From assembly GCA_947497295.1 (NCBI GenBank), contig CANMFU010000001.1, positions 1,257,509-1,321,508 on the forward strand: 64,000 nt of DNA, given 5' to 3'. Position numbers and translations under genes: made by a program. The notes under the pieces were generated by a model. That model was not told the DNA's origin. It saw nothing but the letters and a program-made list of their open reading frames with translations, and did no database searches. Below, in pieces: positions 42,497 to 51,307 of this stretch; position 1 is the first letter of the stretch; each line of letters opens with the position of its first letter. The stretch comes from an uncultured Roseovarius sp. (GTDB lineage: Bacteria > Pseudomonadota > Alphaproteobacteria > Rhodobacterales > Rhodobacteraceae).

Positions 42497-42558
42497 GTTC
42501 CGGACGGTCGGACACCCCTACCGCCCCCAATGGGGCGGGGTGTCCGACCGTCCGGAAC
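42497..42558. promoter_or_regulatory. Large near-perfect inverted repeat (hairpin or operator)
   Basis: Two perfect 20-bp arms (42497-42516 and 42539-42558, beginning GTTCCGGACGG), plus an inner 7-bp stem CCGCCCC/GGGGCGG with loop CAAT, separated by a one-sided 4-base bulge. It lies about 105 bases before the ATPase start, between it and the attachment repeat. It could be a transcription attenuator, a repressor operator or an origin structure. Confidence 0.7.
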
Positions 42559-42688
42559 ATCCGCTCATCTGATCAAATCCACCAGATCAAACGCGCATCC
42601 GTAAAATGTGGGATAGAATGCTGGTCGTGTATTGCACCTTTCCCCAATATCTGCCTCTAATCAGTATATTAGGCCAGAAGTTAAGCAG

Positions 42689-42703
42689 CCACCTCCTCCG
42701 CCA
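42689..42703. repeat. attR of element 2
   Basis: Perfect copy of the last 15 bases of tRNA-Ser (CCACCTCCTCCGCCA). Flanks differ from the tRNA gene. Confidence 0.8.
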
Positions 42704-43188
42704 ATTTTGCAAAATCCTGTTTAATCACTAATAATCAACCACCTATTAAGGATCCAGAAAAGACCCTCACACACGACTACCACACACACTGACCACACTC
42801 AGGCAACTTCTTCATCATCCCGCCCCACCTGCCGGTGCCTCGCTGTTTTCTCTTTTGGCTTCCCTCATCGCCCCGATGATCACCATAGTTTCGACTGAGA
42901 CACGTGCGACGCGGATGATCATGCCGTCACGCAATATACCGAGATACGCGGCGCGCCACCCGCACCCGACGGGGTACCCCAAGGGCGGGGAGCGATCACT
43001 CGCTTCAAGTGCGCGAGATCTGGAACAATCGGGCGAAAGCAGTCGTTCATTTAGAGATCGACCTCCAAAATATTTCTACCAATCCAAAAGCGGCAGATCG
43101 CCCGCAGTATCCGACGCAAAATACGTGCGGGCCATAAAGATGAGAGACTTTCATTCTGTCCCAGCAGGCGGCAGGATATCCAACCCAA
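42704..43188. other. Intergenic outside element 2, no supported gene
   Basis: About 485 bases. A minus-strand stretch near 42830-42930 reads protein-like for some 35 codons (LRDGMIIRVARVSVETMVII) but has no start or family match, so it may be a gene relic. Confidence 0.4.
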
Positions 43189-44112
43189 TCAACTTGCCCA
43201 CTTGGGCTTAAGTTGTTTTCGAAATGGCATTATTTTGCGCAAGACGCTTGCATACCATTTTAATTTTTCAGGCAATGTTGGGCTCTGTGGTTGCAGCTCA
43301 TAGCGATCCAATGCTGCGATTTCGGTCGTAAATCGCTCGACAAGAGCTACGTCTTCAGCACTTAGCAAAAATGTCTTGCTAACAACTCCCGACGTTTGAA
43401 TGGGTTGGCGAAGACTTTCGTAAGAGTAAAAGTGCTCGCCTCCAAGGTCTGAATCGGCGAGGACTTTGTCCTCAATATCCAGCATACCCGACTGATAAGA
43501 GAGTCCAGCATGATCGCAGACGCGGCGAATTTCTCGCTCAGGGTTGCTGACCAAATCTTCATAATACACGAGCAAAACCTTGTCACTCTTCTCGGCGGCG
43601 ATCAGGCCAGAACCATAGTATTCATTGATTATCTGCACACTAGCAGCAATTGATCTGGTGAAGCGCGGGGGCTTTTCGCCTTTTGCAAGGAACCTCTCTC
43701 GCACTGTTTTCATTGAATTTACGATATCGCGCGGGTCGCGTACCATCATGATATGTCGAGCGTCTGGAAATATCTTCTCTAATTCCGGAAAAACCGTAGC
43801 ATTCGCTGGCGTCTTCTCACAAAAAAAGGATTTCCCGGATTTCGTTAGTCGCTCTTCAAACATCGTGCAAACAAAGTTTTGGATGGCCTTGTCTACCGTA
43901 TCTTCGTCAACAATCGCATTGATTCTGCCAGACCGGATGCTGCGCAACATTGAATCGCGTAGCCCGACGACGATGGACGGAATAAAATCGAATTCGGGAC
44001 CAGCGAATACATCGTCATGTGCGCTCATCACCCTCTGCATCAGTGTCGTACCTGACCGTGGAGCGCCACCTACGAAGATCATGCCACGACCGTTTTTCAA
44101 TTTGTGCTCCAT
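43189..44112 (-). CDS. PAPS-dependent sulfotransferase family protein
   Basis: A 307-residue sulfotransferase. The 5'-phosphosulfate loop is at the N-terminus (MIFVGGAPRSGTTLMQRVMS), the 3'-phosphate-binding motif follows as HIMMVRDPRDIVNSMKTV, with FFCEKTPANATVFPEL before it. Such stand-alone enzymes sulfate polysaccharide or small molecules in marine bacteria. ATG 44112 is preferred (MEHKLKNGRG). AT-rich compared with neighbours, so perhaps acquired, as expected beside a tRNA-Ser hot spot. Confidence 0.85.
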   Translation of the reverse strand: MEHKLKNGRGMIFVGGAPRSGTTLMQRVMSAHDDVFAGPEFDFIPSIVVGLRDSMLRSIRSGRINAIVDEDTVDKAIQNFVCTMFEERLTKSGKSFFCEKTPANATVFPELEKIFPDARHIMMVRDPRDIVNSMKTVRERFLAKGEKPPRFTRSIAASVQIINEYYGSGLIAAEKSDKVLLVYYEDLVSNPEREIRRVCDHAGLSYQSGMLDIEDKVLADSDLGGEHFYSYESLRQPIQTSGVVSKTFLLSAEDVALVERFTTEIAALDRYELQPQSPTLPEKLKWYASVLRKIMPFRKQLKPKWAS

Positions 44113-44578
44113 AGCCAAATCACTCCTCTAACTATGACGAATTGTTGAAGCAGGTAATGAGTGGTTCTAGCTTTGCCAACCGCAATTCTTGTCTCGCTTT
44201 GCCGACCTTCACACCTCGAAAATGCCGCGCGATGCACGAATGGCTGGTCTGGTGATGCTGCACTGCGCTCAAGGCTTCGCTGTTGAACGGCAATATTGGG
44301 CTGCCTCCGATCATTAACAAACATCTTTGACAGCAAGAGACGCTGCTTCAGCTCTTCATTGTCTGGCATTTAGGACTTGATCAGGCGGTGGCTCATCTGA
44401 TCTGCTTTCAATGACTTGCGTTGCCATCATTCATTTTGATCCTGTAGCGTCGTAACTGTGATCGTGGTGCTGTTTGAACCAAAGTCTGAGGCTGGACCCT
44501 ATTTGGCTCCTGAACATGTCTTGGATTGGCTATGGCTCTTGCGACAAGTTCAGTATCTATCTCACAGCAGGAGCCGCC
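44113..44578. other. Intergenic between divergent genes, no gene supported
   Basis: About 465 bases. A minus-strand frame at 44097-44369 exists but is not recognisable and overlaps the sulfotransferase start. Confidence 0.45.
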
Positions 44579-45487
44579 ATGACAGATCACCAGACCACCC
44601 ACCAAGCCAAAGAAGACGCCCGCAACGAAGCCATACTGATTTATGTTGACGGCCAATTGAAGCCCAAAGCCGAGGCTACAGTCTCTGTCTATGATAGCGG
44701 GTTTATGCTGGGCGACGGCGTGTGGGAAGGCTTGCGCCTCTATGATGGTAAATGGGCATTTGTGCACGAGCATATCGAGCGCTTGTTCGAAGCCGCCAAG
44801 GCCATCGATCTGGATATCGGTATGGACCGCGACGGTGTCCTTTCCGCATTGGAGCAAACTCGGAAAGCCAATGGGATGACCACCGACGTTCACGCCCGCC
44901 TGATGGTCACTCGCGGGGTCAAGTACCGGCCGTTTCAGCACCCTGCCCTGTCGCGGTCTGGCCCGACCTTTGTGATCATCATGGAGCATTCCGAGCCGAA
45001 ACTGCCCCGCCCCATCCGGCTGGCGACTGTCCCGCACCTGCGCGGTCTGCCAATGACCCAGGATCCGAAACTGAACTCTCACAGCAAACTGAACTGCATC
45101 CTCGCATGCATCGCCGCCGAGAAGGCCGGAGCAGATGAGGCTCTGATGCTGGATCTGCATGGTTTCGTGAACACCACCAATGCATGCAACTTCTTCGTAG
45201 TGAAAAAAGGGGCCGTCTGGACCTCTACCGGAGACTATTGCATGAACGGGATCACCCGCCAGAAGGTCATCGACCTTTGTCATGCCAACGCCATTCCGTG
45301 TTTTGAGAGAAACTTCTCGCTGGTTGATACCTACTCCGCCGAAGAGGCATTTCTGACCGGCACCTTTGGGGCGCAAACGCCGGTATCACAAATCGACGGG
45401 CGGACGATCGGAACGGGCGAAATCGGCCCTGTCACCCTGCGCCTGCGCGCGCTTTACAAGGCCCTCATCGAAGGTACTGCAGCATGA
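44579..45487 (+). CDS. Class IV aminotransferase (branched-chain / D-amino-acid type)
   Basis: A 302-residue PLP enzyme. IYVDGQLKPKAEATVSVYDS and GFMLGDGVWEGLRLYDGKWA open the fold; the cofactor Lys lies in LNSHSKLNCILACIAAEKAG; DEALMLDLHGFVNTTNACNF and GITRQKVIDLC follow, then FLTGTFGAQTPV. This is the class IV pattern (IlvE, DAAT, PabC). ATG 44579 follows AGGAG. The stop overlaps the sulfotransferase start (ATGA), so the two are co-translated. In roseobacters this pair recurs, from memory; the shared substrate is unknown. Confidence 0.9.
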   Translation: MTDHQTTHQAKEDARNEAILIYVDGQLKPKAEATVSVYDSGFMLGDGVWEGLRLYDGKWAFVHEHIERLFEAAKAIDLDIGMDRDGVLSALEQTRKANGMTTDVHARLMVTRGVKYRPFQHPALSRSGPTFVIIMEHSEPKLPRPIRLATVPHLRGLPMTQDPKLNSHSKLNCILACIAAEKAGADEALMLDLHGFVNTTNACNFFVVKKGAVWTSTGDYCMNGITRQKVIDLCHANAIPCFERNFSLVDTYSAEEAFLTGTFGAQTPVSQIDGRTIGTGEIGPVTLRLRALYKALIEGTAA

Positions 45488-46215
45488 GAATTGCCATGTG
45501 GTCCGGCCCGCGCAATTTGTCGACGGCAATGATGTACAGCTTTGGAAACCGCCCCGATTTTGAGGTCGTCGACGAGCCGTTTTACGCAGCATACCTCAAG
45601 TCTTCAGGCGTCACCCATCCGATGGGCGCGCAGATCATGGCCGCGCATGAAGATGACCCGGCCAAAGTCGCGACGGCCTGCGCAGCACCGCCCAAGCAGC
45701 ACCGCTATATGAAGCACATGGCCCATCATATGCTGGACGCCACGCCGCTGAACTGGACGAAGACCTGCATCAATATCCATCTAATTCGGCACCCGGCCCG
45801 CGTCATCGCCAGTTATGCAGCAAAGCGCGAGAACCCAACGCTGGAAGACATCGGTTACCCGCAGCAAAGCGTGCTCTATAAAAAAATCGGCGGCTTGGTC
45901 ATAGACAGCCATGACATCCGCGAGAATCCCGAAATGGCTCTGCGCACCTTGTGCGCTGCAATCGACCTGCCATTTTGCGAGTCAATGTTGAATTGGCCTG
46001 CAGGCCCAAAACCCTTTGACGGCATCTGGGCGGCGCACTGGTACGGGGCCGTCCACCGGTCCACCGGCTTTGCGGGACCAGAAGAGGCGCTGCCACACCT
46101 GGAAGGCGCCGCCGCGGATTTGTGCGAAAAAGCGTTGCCACACTACGAAGCCCTCAAAGCGCTCAAGTTGGAAATTGCAGGCGCTCCAGCGCCAGATCCA
46201 GCGCAACGAGATTAG
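45484..46215 (+). CDS. Sulfotransferase-like protein, coupled to the aminotransferase
   Basis: A 243-residue protein of the P-loop sulfotransferase-like type. The N-terminal RIAMWSGPRNLSTAMMYSFG is a modified phosphosulfate loop (SGPRNLST) and HLIRHPARVIASYAAKRENP the second binding motif. It starts inside the last codon of the aminotransferase (ATGA). The loop differs from that of the nearby sulfotransferase at 43189. Cytoplasmic. May act on the product of the transaminase; substrate unknown. Confidence 0.82.
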   Translation: MRIAMWSGPRNLSTAMMYSFGNRPDFEVVDEPFYAAYLKSSGVTHPMGAQIMAAHEDDPAKVATACAAPPKQHRYMKHMAHHMLDATPLNWTKTCINIHLIRHPARVIASYAAKRENPTLEDIGYPQQSVLYKKIGGLVIDSHDIRENPEMALRTLCAAIDLPFCESMLNWPAGPKPFDGIWAAHWYGAVHRSTGFAGPEEALPHLEGAAADLCEKALPHYEALKALKLEIAGAPAPDPAQRD

Positions 46216-46254
46216 TTCAAAGCGCCTCGCGATAAGCCTTGGGTAAATCGTCTG

Positions 46255-46450
46255 GTGCGACGTGCCGATATCCATCGCCGCGGAATACGCCACATTGGAA
46301 TGGGTCGATTGCTTCAACAACCGCCGCCTGCTGGAACCCATCGGAAATATCCCGCCAGCCGAAACCGAGGCAAACTTCCATGCAGCTCTGGAAAGACTAC
46401 ACATGGCCGCGTGACCCGGACAAAGCAGCCTCCGGCAAACCCGGAGCGGT
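46255..46450 (+). pseudogene. IS3-family transposase C-terminal remnant
   Basis: The plus strand reads EWVDCFNNRRLLEPIGNIPP and AETEANFHAALERLHMAA then stop, the characteristic end of IS3-group OrfB transposases. The DDE core is absent. The bases after the stop may include the old IS end. Confidence 0.7.
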
Positions 46451-46454
46451 TTAA

Positions 46455-46850
46455 TCAATCCGTCGACACGCTGCCGTTGACATCTCCAAAGCTAAAGAAT
46501 TCCCCGACGGAGCTATTCTTGATCGAGCCAAACGACACATTCGACAATTCAGAGTCCAGCGTCCGATTGCCCGCGGCTGCCTCTGCATATGTGGATGTTG
46601 CTGCTGCCGATAAATTTATGGCGCCAGCGAGGTTCATGAATTTGCACATCGGATATATTTCTCCCAAAAACTATGGAGTCCCATCGGCTTGTTCGAACGC
46701 TTCGATTGCAGCCAGCTTTGCCAAGCTTGTATCAATCGAATTGGCAAAATCGCTGGCCAAAGCTCGCGGCAGACCGGCTGCCCGTGTTTCATCGGTTCGC
46801 TTGATGTTTCTATGTCGTGATAACCCACTCAAGAAGTACCCACTTTGACC
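46455..46850 (-). other. Degenerate coding-like region, not identified
   Basis: On the minus strand two protein-like stretches in different frames (LASDFANSIDTSLAKLAAIE; NLAGAINLSAAATSTYAEAA then GNRTLDSELSNVSFGSIKNS) suggest a frameshifted relic. The low-complexity Asn/Ser pattern recalls conjugation TraG-type repeats, but this is weak. No confident call. Confidence 0.3.
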
Positions 46851-47026
46851 GCTGCCAAATCGCAGAGCGAGGCTGATCGTTCGCCCCCCGATCCGGTGCC
46901 GCAGCGCGGCTTCCCCAAGCCGCTATTTATCCAGCCCGCAACCCTATGGCTGCCCCTATGTCTGCAGGGCCGACAGATCCCCCAAGCCGGGGCCAGATAT
47001 AAGAGAGATCGGCACGGCCTTGGCGT

Positions 47027-49105
47027 TCAATAACGCGCATCCTTGGGCTTGTTGCCATTGGGCCAGTCATTCACCTTATCGGGAAAGTCGGGGCGCGGCA
47101 TATGCGTGAAATATTCCGACACGTCCACGGCGTCCTGATCGGTCAGCCCGCCCTGCCCCAGTGGGAACGTCCGGTGCAGCGCGATCGGCATGTTCTGCTT
47201 GACAAAGGTCGCTGCCTTGTAGGTCCGCGCCATGCCGGCGCCGATGTTGAACGAGCGGTCCCCCCAGAGCGCGGGATAGATCACCTGTCCAGCGGCATCG
47301 CGGATGCCCTGCCCGTCATCGCCGTGACAGACGGCGCATTGCTTGGCATAGATCTCCTTGCCGCGCACCGGATCGGGGGTCAGGCTGGTGTCCACGGTCC
47401 CGATGCCGCGGCCGGGCACTTCGTCGCCTGCCTCATGCTCGTTCCGCATCCATTCGAAATAGGCGAGCATCGCAGCCATTTCCGTGGAATCGTCGTCCAG
47501 CGGTTTGCCGTTCATCGAGCGGCGGAAACAGCCATTGATGCGGTCCTCCATGGTGACCTCACGGCCCGCGCGGCCCTGCGGGGACGGAAAGAACGAGATG
47601 ACGCCGGTATAGGGCGACCCTTCGGCGACAGTGCCGGCATTCAGATGGCAGGACGCGCAGTTCATGTCATTGCCGACGTGATCGGGCAGCAGATCGCGCG
47701 TCTGGGAATTCAGACGCATGCCCAGCACAAGCTGATCGGCATTCGGCTGATCCAGCAGCGTGGCGATGCGGGGCGTCTCGAAAATGGAGCTGTCGATTTC
47801 AGGGTCCAGCTTGCGGCGGGCCTGTGCGACCTGCCGTTCGGTGACGGGCGGCGCGGATTCACCCCAGCTTTCGCGCATGAAGGTCAGGATCTCGGCCAGT
47901 TCGGCATCAGTCAGCTTTGCGAAACTGGGCATGTAAAAACTGCGCGGGCGCGATTGCGTCACGACCGACTGCCAGCCAGTCAGCGTGATATGCGTCAGTG
48001 TTGCCGGGTCCTGCGCCGACAGCACATGGTTGCCCGAAAGGGGCGGGAAAACACCCGGCACGCCCTGCCCGTCATTGCGGTGACAATCGGCGCAGAACTG
48101 GGCATAGCCCAGCCCGCCGGCGGTGGTGAACAGCGCCTCGGGGACCTCCGCCGGTTCGGTGCTGGGCACCAGCGGCGGCATGGCGGGGCGGACTTCCTCC
48201 GTGGGAAGGGCGTCCATGTAGATCGCCATCGCGTTCAGATCGTCATCGGTGAAATACTGGGTCGAATGCTGGATCACATCCGCCATCGCGCCCACCGCCG
48301 ACGACACATTGTTCTGTCCGGTCCTGAGCAGTTGCACCATATGGTCAGGCGTCCAGAGGTTGCGGATATTGATCGCATTCCATTCTTCGACCTTCGAGCC
48401 GGCAAGGAAGCGATCCCCGCGCGCGCCCTTTTCGTCCATGGTCACTTCCTGAAAGCCGATGCCGCGCGGCGTATGGCAGGCGCCGCAATGGCCCAAGCCC
48501 TGCACCAAATATGCGCCCCGGTTCCATTCGTCGTTCTGCTCGGGGTCGGGTGTAAACTGCGCATCATCCAGAAAGACGGTATTCCACAGGCCGATGCCCC
48601 AGCGTTGATTGAAGGGGAACCCGATGTCGTTGGACAGGTTCGCCTTTTCGACCGCCGCAACGCCCTGATTCATATACGCCCAAAGCGCCGACATGTCGTC
48701 ATCGGTCATGCGCGCATAGGATGGATACGGCATAGCGGGATAGAGGTGGTAGTTGTCCTTGGAGATACCTTTGCGCATCGCGCGATCAAACTCGGCGAAA
48801 CTCCAGTCGCCAATCCCGGTCCTTGAATCGGGCGTGATGTTGGTTGTGCGCATGATGCCAAACGGCGTTTCCAGCGCGCGGCCGCCAGCCATCTCGGCGC
48901 CGCCCTCTTCGGTATGGCAGGCCACGCAGTCGCCAAGGCGCGCGATGTAGCTGCCACGTTCGATCAGCGCGATCTCAGCCTCGCCGGTAAAGCCCGGCGA
49001 TTTGTCCTCAAGACCCGGCGGCATCGCCATCAACACAGCAGCGGCGCCAGCGACTAGCGCCAGCACGCCTGCAGAAACCGCTAAACGGTGAAATCTGGTA
49101 GCCAT
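47027..49105 (-). CDS. Five-haem cytochrome c: alcohol-dehydrogenase-type triheme plus TsdA-like diheme
   Basis: A periplasmic protein of 692 residues with an N-terminal membrane/signal segment (RLAVSAGVLALVAGAAAVLM). Five CxxCH haem sites are visible: CVACH (about residue 60), CGACH (206), CADCH (338), CASCH (482) and CAVCH (590). The first three domains follow the triheme cytochrome subunit of membrane alcohol/gluconate dehydrogenases (SYIARLGDCVACHTEEGG; MPYPSYARMTDDDMSALWAY). The last two resemble diheme TsdA/SorB-like cytochromes (NDMNCASCHLNAGTVAEGSP; GKEIYAKQCAVCHGDDGQG). No catalytic dehydrogenase is adjacent. ATG 49105 is preceded by GAAGGATC. Electron-transfer role in the periplasm. 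Confidence 0.85.
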   Translation of the reverse strand: MATRFHRLAVSAGVLALVAGAAAVLMAMPPGLEDKSPGFTGEAEIALIERGSYIARLGDCVACHTEEGGAEMAGGRALETPFGIMRTTNITPDSRTGIGDWSFAEFDRAMRKGISKDNYHLYPAMPYPSYARMTDDDMSALWAYMNQGVAAVEKANLSNDIGFPFNQRWGIGLWNTVFLDDAQFTPDPEQNDEWNRGAYLVQGLGHCGACHTPRGIGFQEVTMDEKGARGDRFLAGSKVEEWNAINIRNLWTPDHMVQLLRTGQNNVSSAVGAMADVIQHSTQYFTDDDLNAMAIYMDALPTEEVRPAMPPLVPSTEPAEVPEALFTTAGGLGYAQFCADCHRNDGQGVPGVFPPLSGNHVLSAQDPATLTHITLTGWQSVVTQSRPRSFYMPSFAKLTDAELAEILTFMRESWGESAPPVTERQVAQARRKLDPEIDSSIFETPRIATLLDQPNADQLVLGMRLNSQTRDLLPDHVGNDMNCASCHLNAGTVAEGSPYTGVISFFPSPQGRAGREVTMEDRINGCFRRSMNGKPLDDDSTEMAAMLAYFEWMRNEHEAGDEVPGRGIGTVDTSLTPDPVRGKEIYAKQCAVCHGDDGQGIRDAAGQVIYPALWGDRSFNIGAGMARTYKAATFVKQNMPIALHRTFPLGQGGLTDQDAVDVSEYFTHMPRPDFPDKVNDWPNGNKPKDARY

Positions 49106-49573
49106 GGCGGTGATCCTTCTCGTCGAAATAGCTTGAACCCCTGATGAAACGTCGTTCAGCCTTCTCATTCTTGCGAACAAGTATGGACGAGCGATTACCA
49201 AGAGGCCAGATTGATTTTTTTTAGTCACCAAACGCGACGGAAAATTTATAGAATTTTTGGAAAGTAAATTTACCGCGAAAGCAATCGTCCTTTACTTATC
49301 GTTTGCCAAACTCACGCTTAAAACTCTCAAAAACTTTCGGGCAAGCCATCCATTTTTAGTGATACTGAATGTGGTGGGCCGGAAACATTGCTCAAGCGCC
49401 GCAATCTCTGAAAATTACGACCGGCAATGTGGGCCCTTGCGCCCTCCATTCAAACACAATTCCCGAACGCCAACGCGTATTGCCTTGCGACGGTCCAAAT
49501 CGAGATCGATGTGCAACCGCACCCCGGCGGTAGCCGCGCCACGAAGGCCTATCCGGACAGCAAGGGACAGGGT
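49106..49573. other. Intergenic, AT-rich, no gene supported
   Basis: About 470 bases upstream of the cytochrome gene and downstream of the MscS gene. Probably holds the cytochrome promoter. Short frames have no recognisable product. Confidence 0.45.
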
Positions 49574-51001
49574 TCAGCGCTGGCTATCATCGGCCTCCGG
49601 GGTCAAAAGGTTCTCGGCACCATCGACCGGGTCAGCGGCGCTTGCCTGCCGTTCCAGATCATCCTTTTCCGACAACAGATCACCTTCACCGACGGTCGCC
49701 ACTGCTCCGTCGCCGCTGTCCTTGGCGCGACCGGGCCCCTCGGCCTGCGCTTTGGGCTGATGCTGGGCGATCCGGCGGATTGGAACGCCGTCGGGGAAAA
49801 TGATTTCACGCGCCTCGTCAGGCATCGAAATTCCGGCGTCCTGAAGCGCGCGTTTAACCTGCCGCATCAACGCGGAGCGCACCTTGAATATCGAATAGGA
49901 TTTGCCATCGAACCAGAATTGCACACGAAGATTCACCGTCGACGCCCCCAATTCGTCAACCAGCGCATTCGGCTCTGGGTCGTTCAAAACGGCGGGATGA
50001 GCGCGGAGCGCCTGGATGATGACACTCTGCGCCTCCAGCACGGAGTCGTCGTAACCAATCCCTACGCCAAACTCAGTCCGGCGATTTGGGTTCGTCGAGA
50101 AGTTCTTGATAACGCTCTTGAATACCAGCGCGTTTGGGATCTGCACGTGATTACCGTCCAAGGTAAGCAGGACGGTGGTCCGCATATTCAGGTTCTGAAC
50201 AACGCCCTGATGCGCGCCCACTTCGATCCAGTCGCCCGCGCGAAACGGGTTCCGAATACTCAGCAGGATACTGGCCAGAGAATTCTCTGCAATTTCGCGA
50301 AACGCGAGGCCCAGCACGATGCCAACAAGGCCCGTACCGCCCAGCACAGTCAGCGCCAAACGGGTCAGACCGGCAACCTGAAGAACGATGTAGATCCCGA
50401 TCAATATCACCGGAATTGCCAGTACACGCGCCACCAGATTCAGCAGCAGCGGCGACGCAATCCGGCGGCGCAGCGAATGACGCGCCAAGGCAGCCACTCC
50501 GCGCGACACCCCCCAGGCAATCAACAGAACCAGCACGGAGACGGCCAAAATCGGTGCCAGCCACTGCACCCGGTTGGTCAGTTTCTCAATCTCGCGCCAT
50601 GTTGGTGTCAGGTCCCAGCTGATGTTCGGCTTTACCTCGATCCGGTTGACCACCGCGACCACATTTTCGGTCCTCAGCGCCAGCTGGCGCGCCCATTCCT
50701 GCCGCTCGTCGGTTTCGGTCTGGCCGTCCAGAAACACAATCCCCTCGCGCACCGACACCGTCAGAGGGGTGAACCATTCACTGGCCAGCAGAATGCGCCT
50801 CAGTCGATCCGCAATCTCCGAATCGCGCACATCGGGAGCGACAGAAACCGGATTTTGCGCATCACTTGCCGCAGGGCCCAAAATGGTCGGCGAAGATTGC
50901 GCGTATACCGGTCCGACTGACAACATGAACGCAAGCAGCAGCGCCAACGGGCGCGCGGCCCGCAAGATAAGTCTGACCCACAGACCCAGATCTGTTTTCA
51001 T
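49574..51001 (-). CDS. MscS-family mechanosensitive channel with N-terminal BON domain
   Basis: A protein of about 475 residues. A signal peptide or first helix (LGLWVRLILRAARPLALLLA; FMLSVGPVYAQ) is followed by a periplasmic BON domain (SEIADRLRRILLASEWFTPL; VSVREGIVFLDGQTETDERQ), then helices and the MscS pore region (LALTVLGGTGLVGIVLGLAF, REIAENSLASILLSIRNPF) and beta domain (FRAGDWIEVGAHQGVVQNLN). The C-terminal 70 residues are acidic. ATG 51001 is chosen for the signal; 51022 and 51157 are alternatives. Relief of osmotic shock. Stop lies next to the intergenic region. Confidence 0.88.
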   Translation of the reverse strand: MKTDLGLWVRLILRAARPLALLLAFMLSVGPVYAQSSPTILGPAASDAQNPVSVAPDVRDSEIADRLRRILLASEWFTPLTVSVREGIVFLDGQTETDERQEWARQLALRTENVVAVVNRIEVKPNISWDLTPTWREIEKLTNRVQWLAPILAVSVLVLLIAWGVSRGVAALARHSLRRRIASPLLLNLVARVLAIPVILIGIYIVLQVAGLTRLALTVLGGTGLVGIVLGLAFREIAENSLASILLSIRNPFRAGDWIEVGAHQGVVQNLNMRTTVLLTLDGNHVQIPNALVFKSVIKNFSTNPNRRTEFGVGIGYDDSVLEAQSVIIQALRAHPAVLNDPEPNALVDELGASTVNLRVQFWFDGKSYSIFKVRSALMRQVKRALQDAGISMPDEAREIIFPDGVPIRRIAQHQPKAQAEGPGRAKDSGDGAVATVGEGDLLSEKDDLERQASAADPVDGAENLLTPEADDSQR

Positions 51002-51307
51002 TGCCTCGGCAACCTTTGTCATTCTCGGCTCATCATCATGCAACATTTTCGGCGGAGAAGCAGCCATTAATTCGTTTTTGATAACGCAGTCAGCAACAAA
51101 GGCCCGTATTGCGGTGTCACTTGTCTGAAAGAGGCCATTTAACGCAAACGGGTTCAAGGCCAGCCAGTTTTTGGACCCGGATCCTATCGTTACGTTTCAA
51201 TATCCGCCCGCACGCCAGGCAGGCCGAACTTGACCAATTGAAAGTCGCCCGATTTCGACGTTTCCAGCTTCTGAATTCAGATCGCGCTAATCGTTCCGGC
51301 GCCCCAG

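Larger units (their letters stand above)
34203..42703. mobile_element. Integrative element 2 at tRNA-Ser (satellite-type remnant with cargo)
   Basis: 8.5 kb bounded by a 15-bp repeat of the tRNA-Ser 3' end. From right to left on the minus strand: hairpin, ATPase fragment, integrase remnants, AlpA, winged-helix protein, primase, iteron-like repeats, two small phage-type genes, then a two-gene cargo operon and a methyltransferase fragment. It lacks capsid and packaging genes. Multiple junctions show decay and recombination between related elements. Confidence 0.8.

Noticed and set aside
42590..42860. Search for a CRISPR array in the repeat-rich stretch around the attachment site
   Set aside because: Short CA-rich runs (ACACAC) are simple sequence; no regular repeat-spacer pattern. 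None was seen elsewhere in the window.
47102..48826. A 574-residue plus-strand frame opposite the cytochrome gene
   Set aside because: Shadow of the five-haem cytochrome; no family features.
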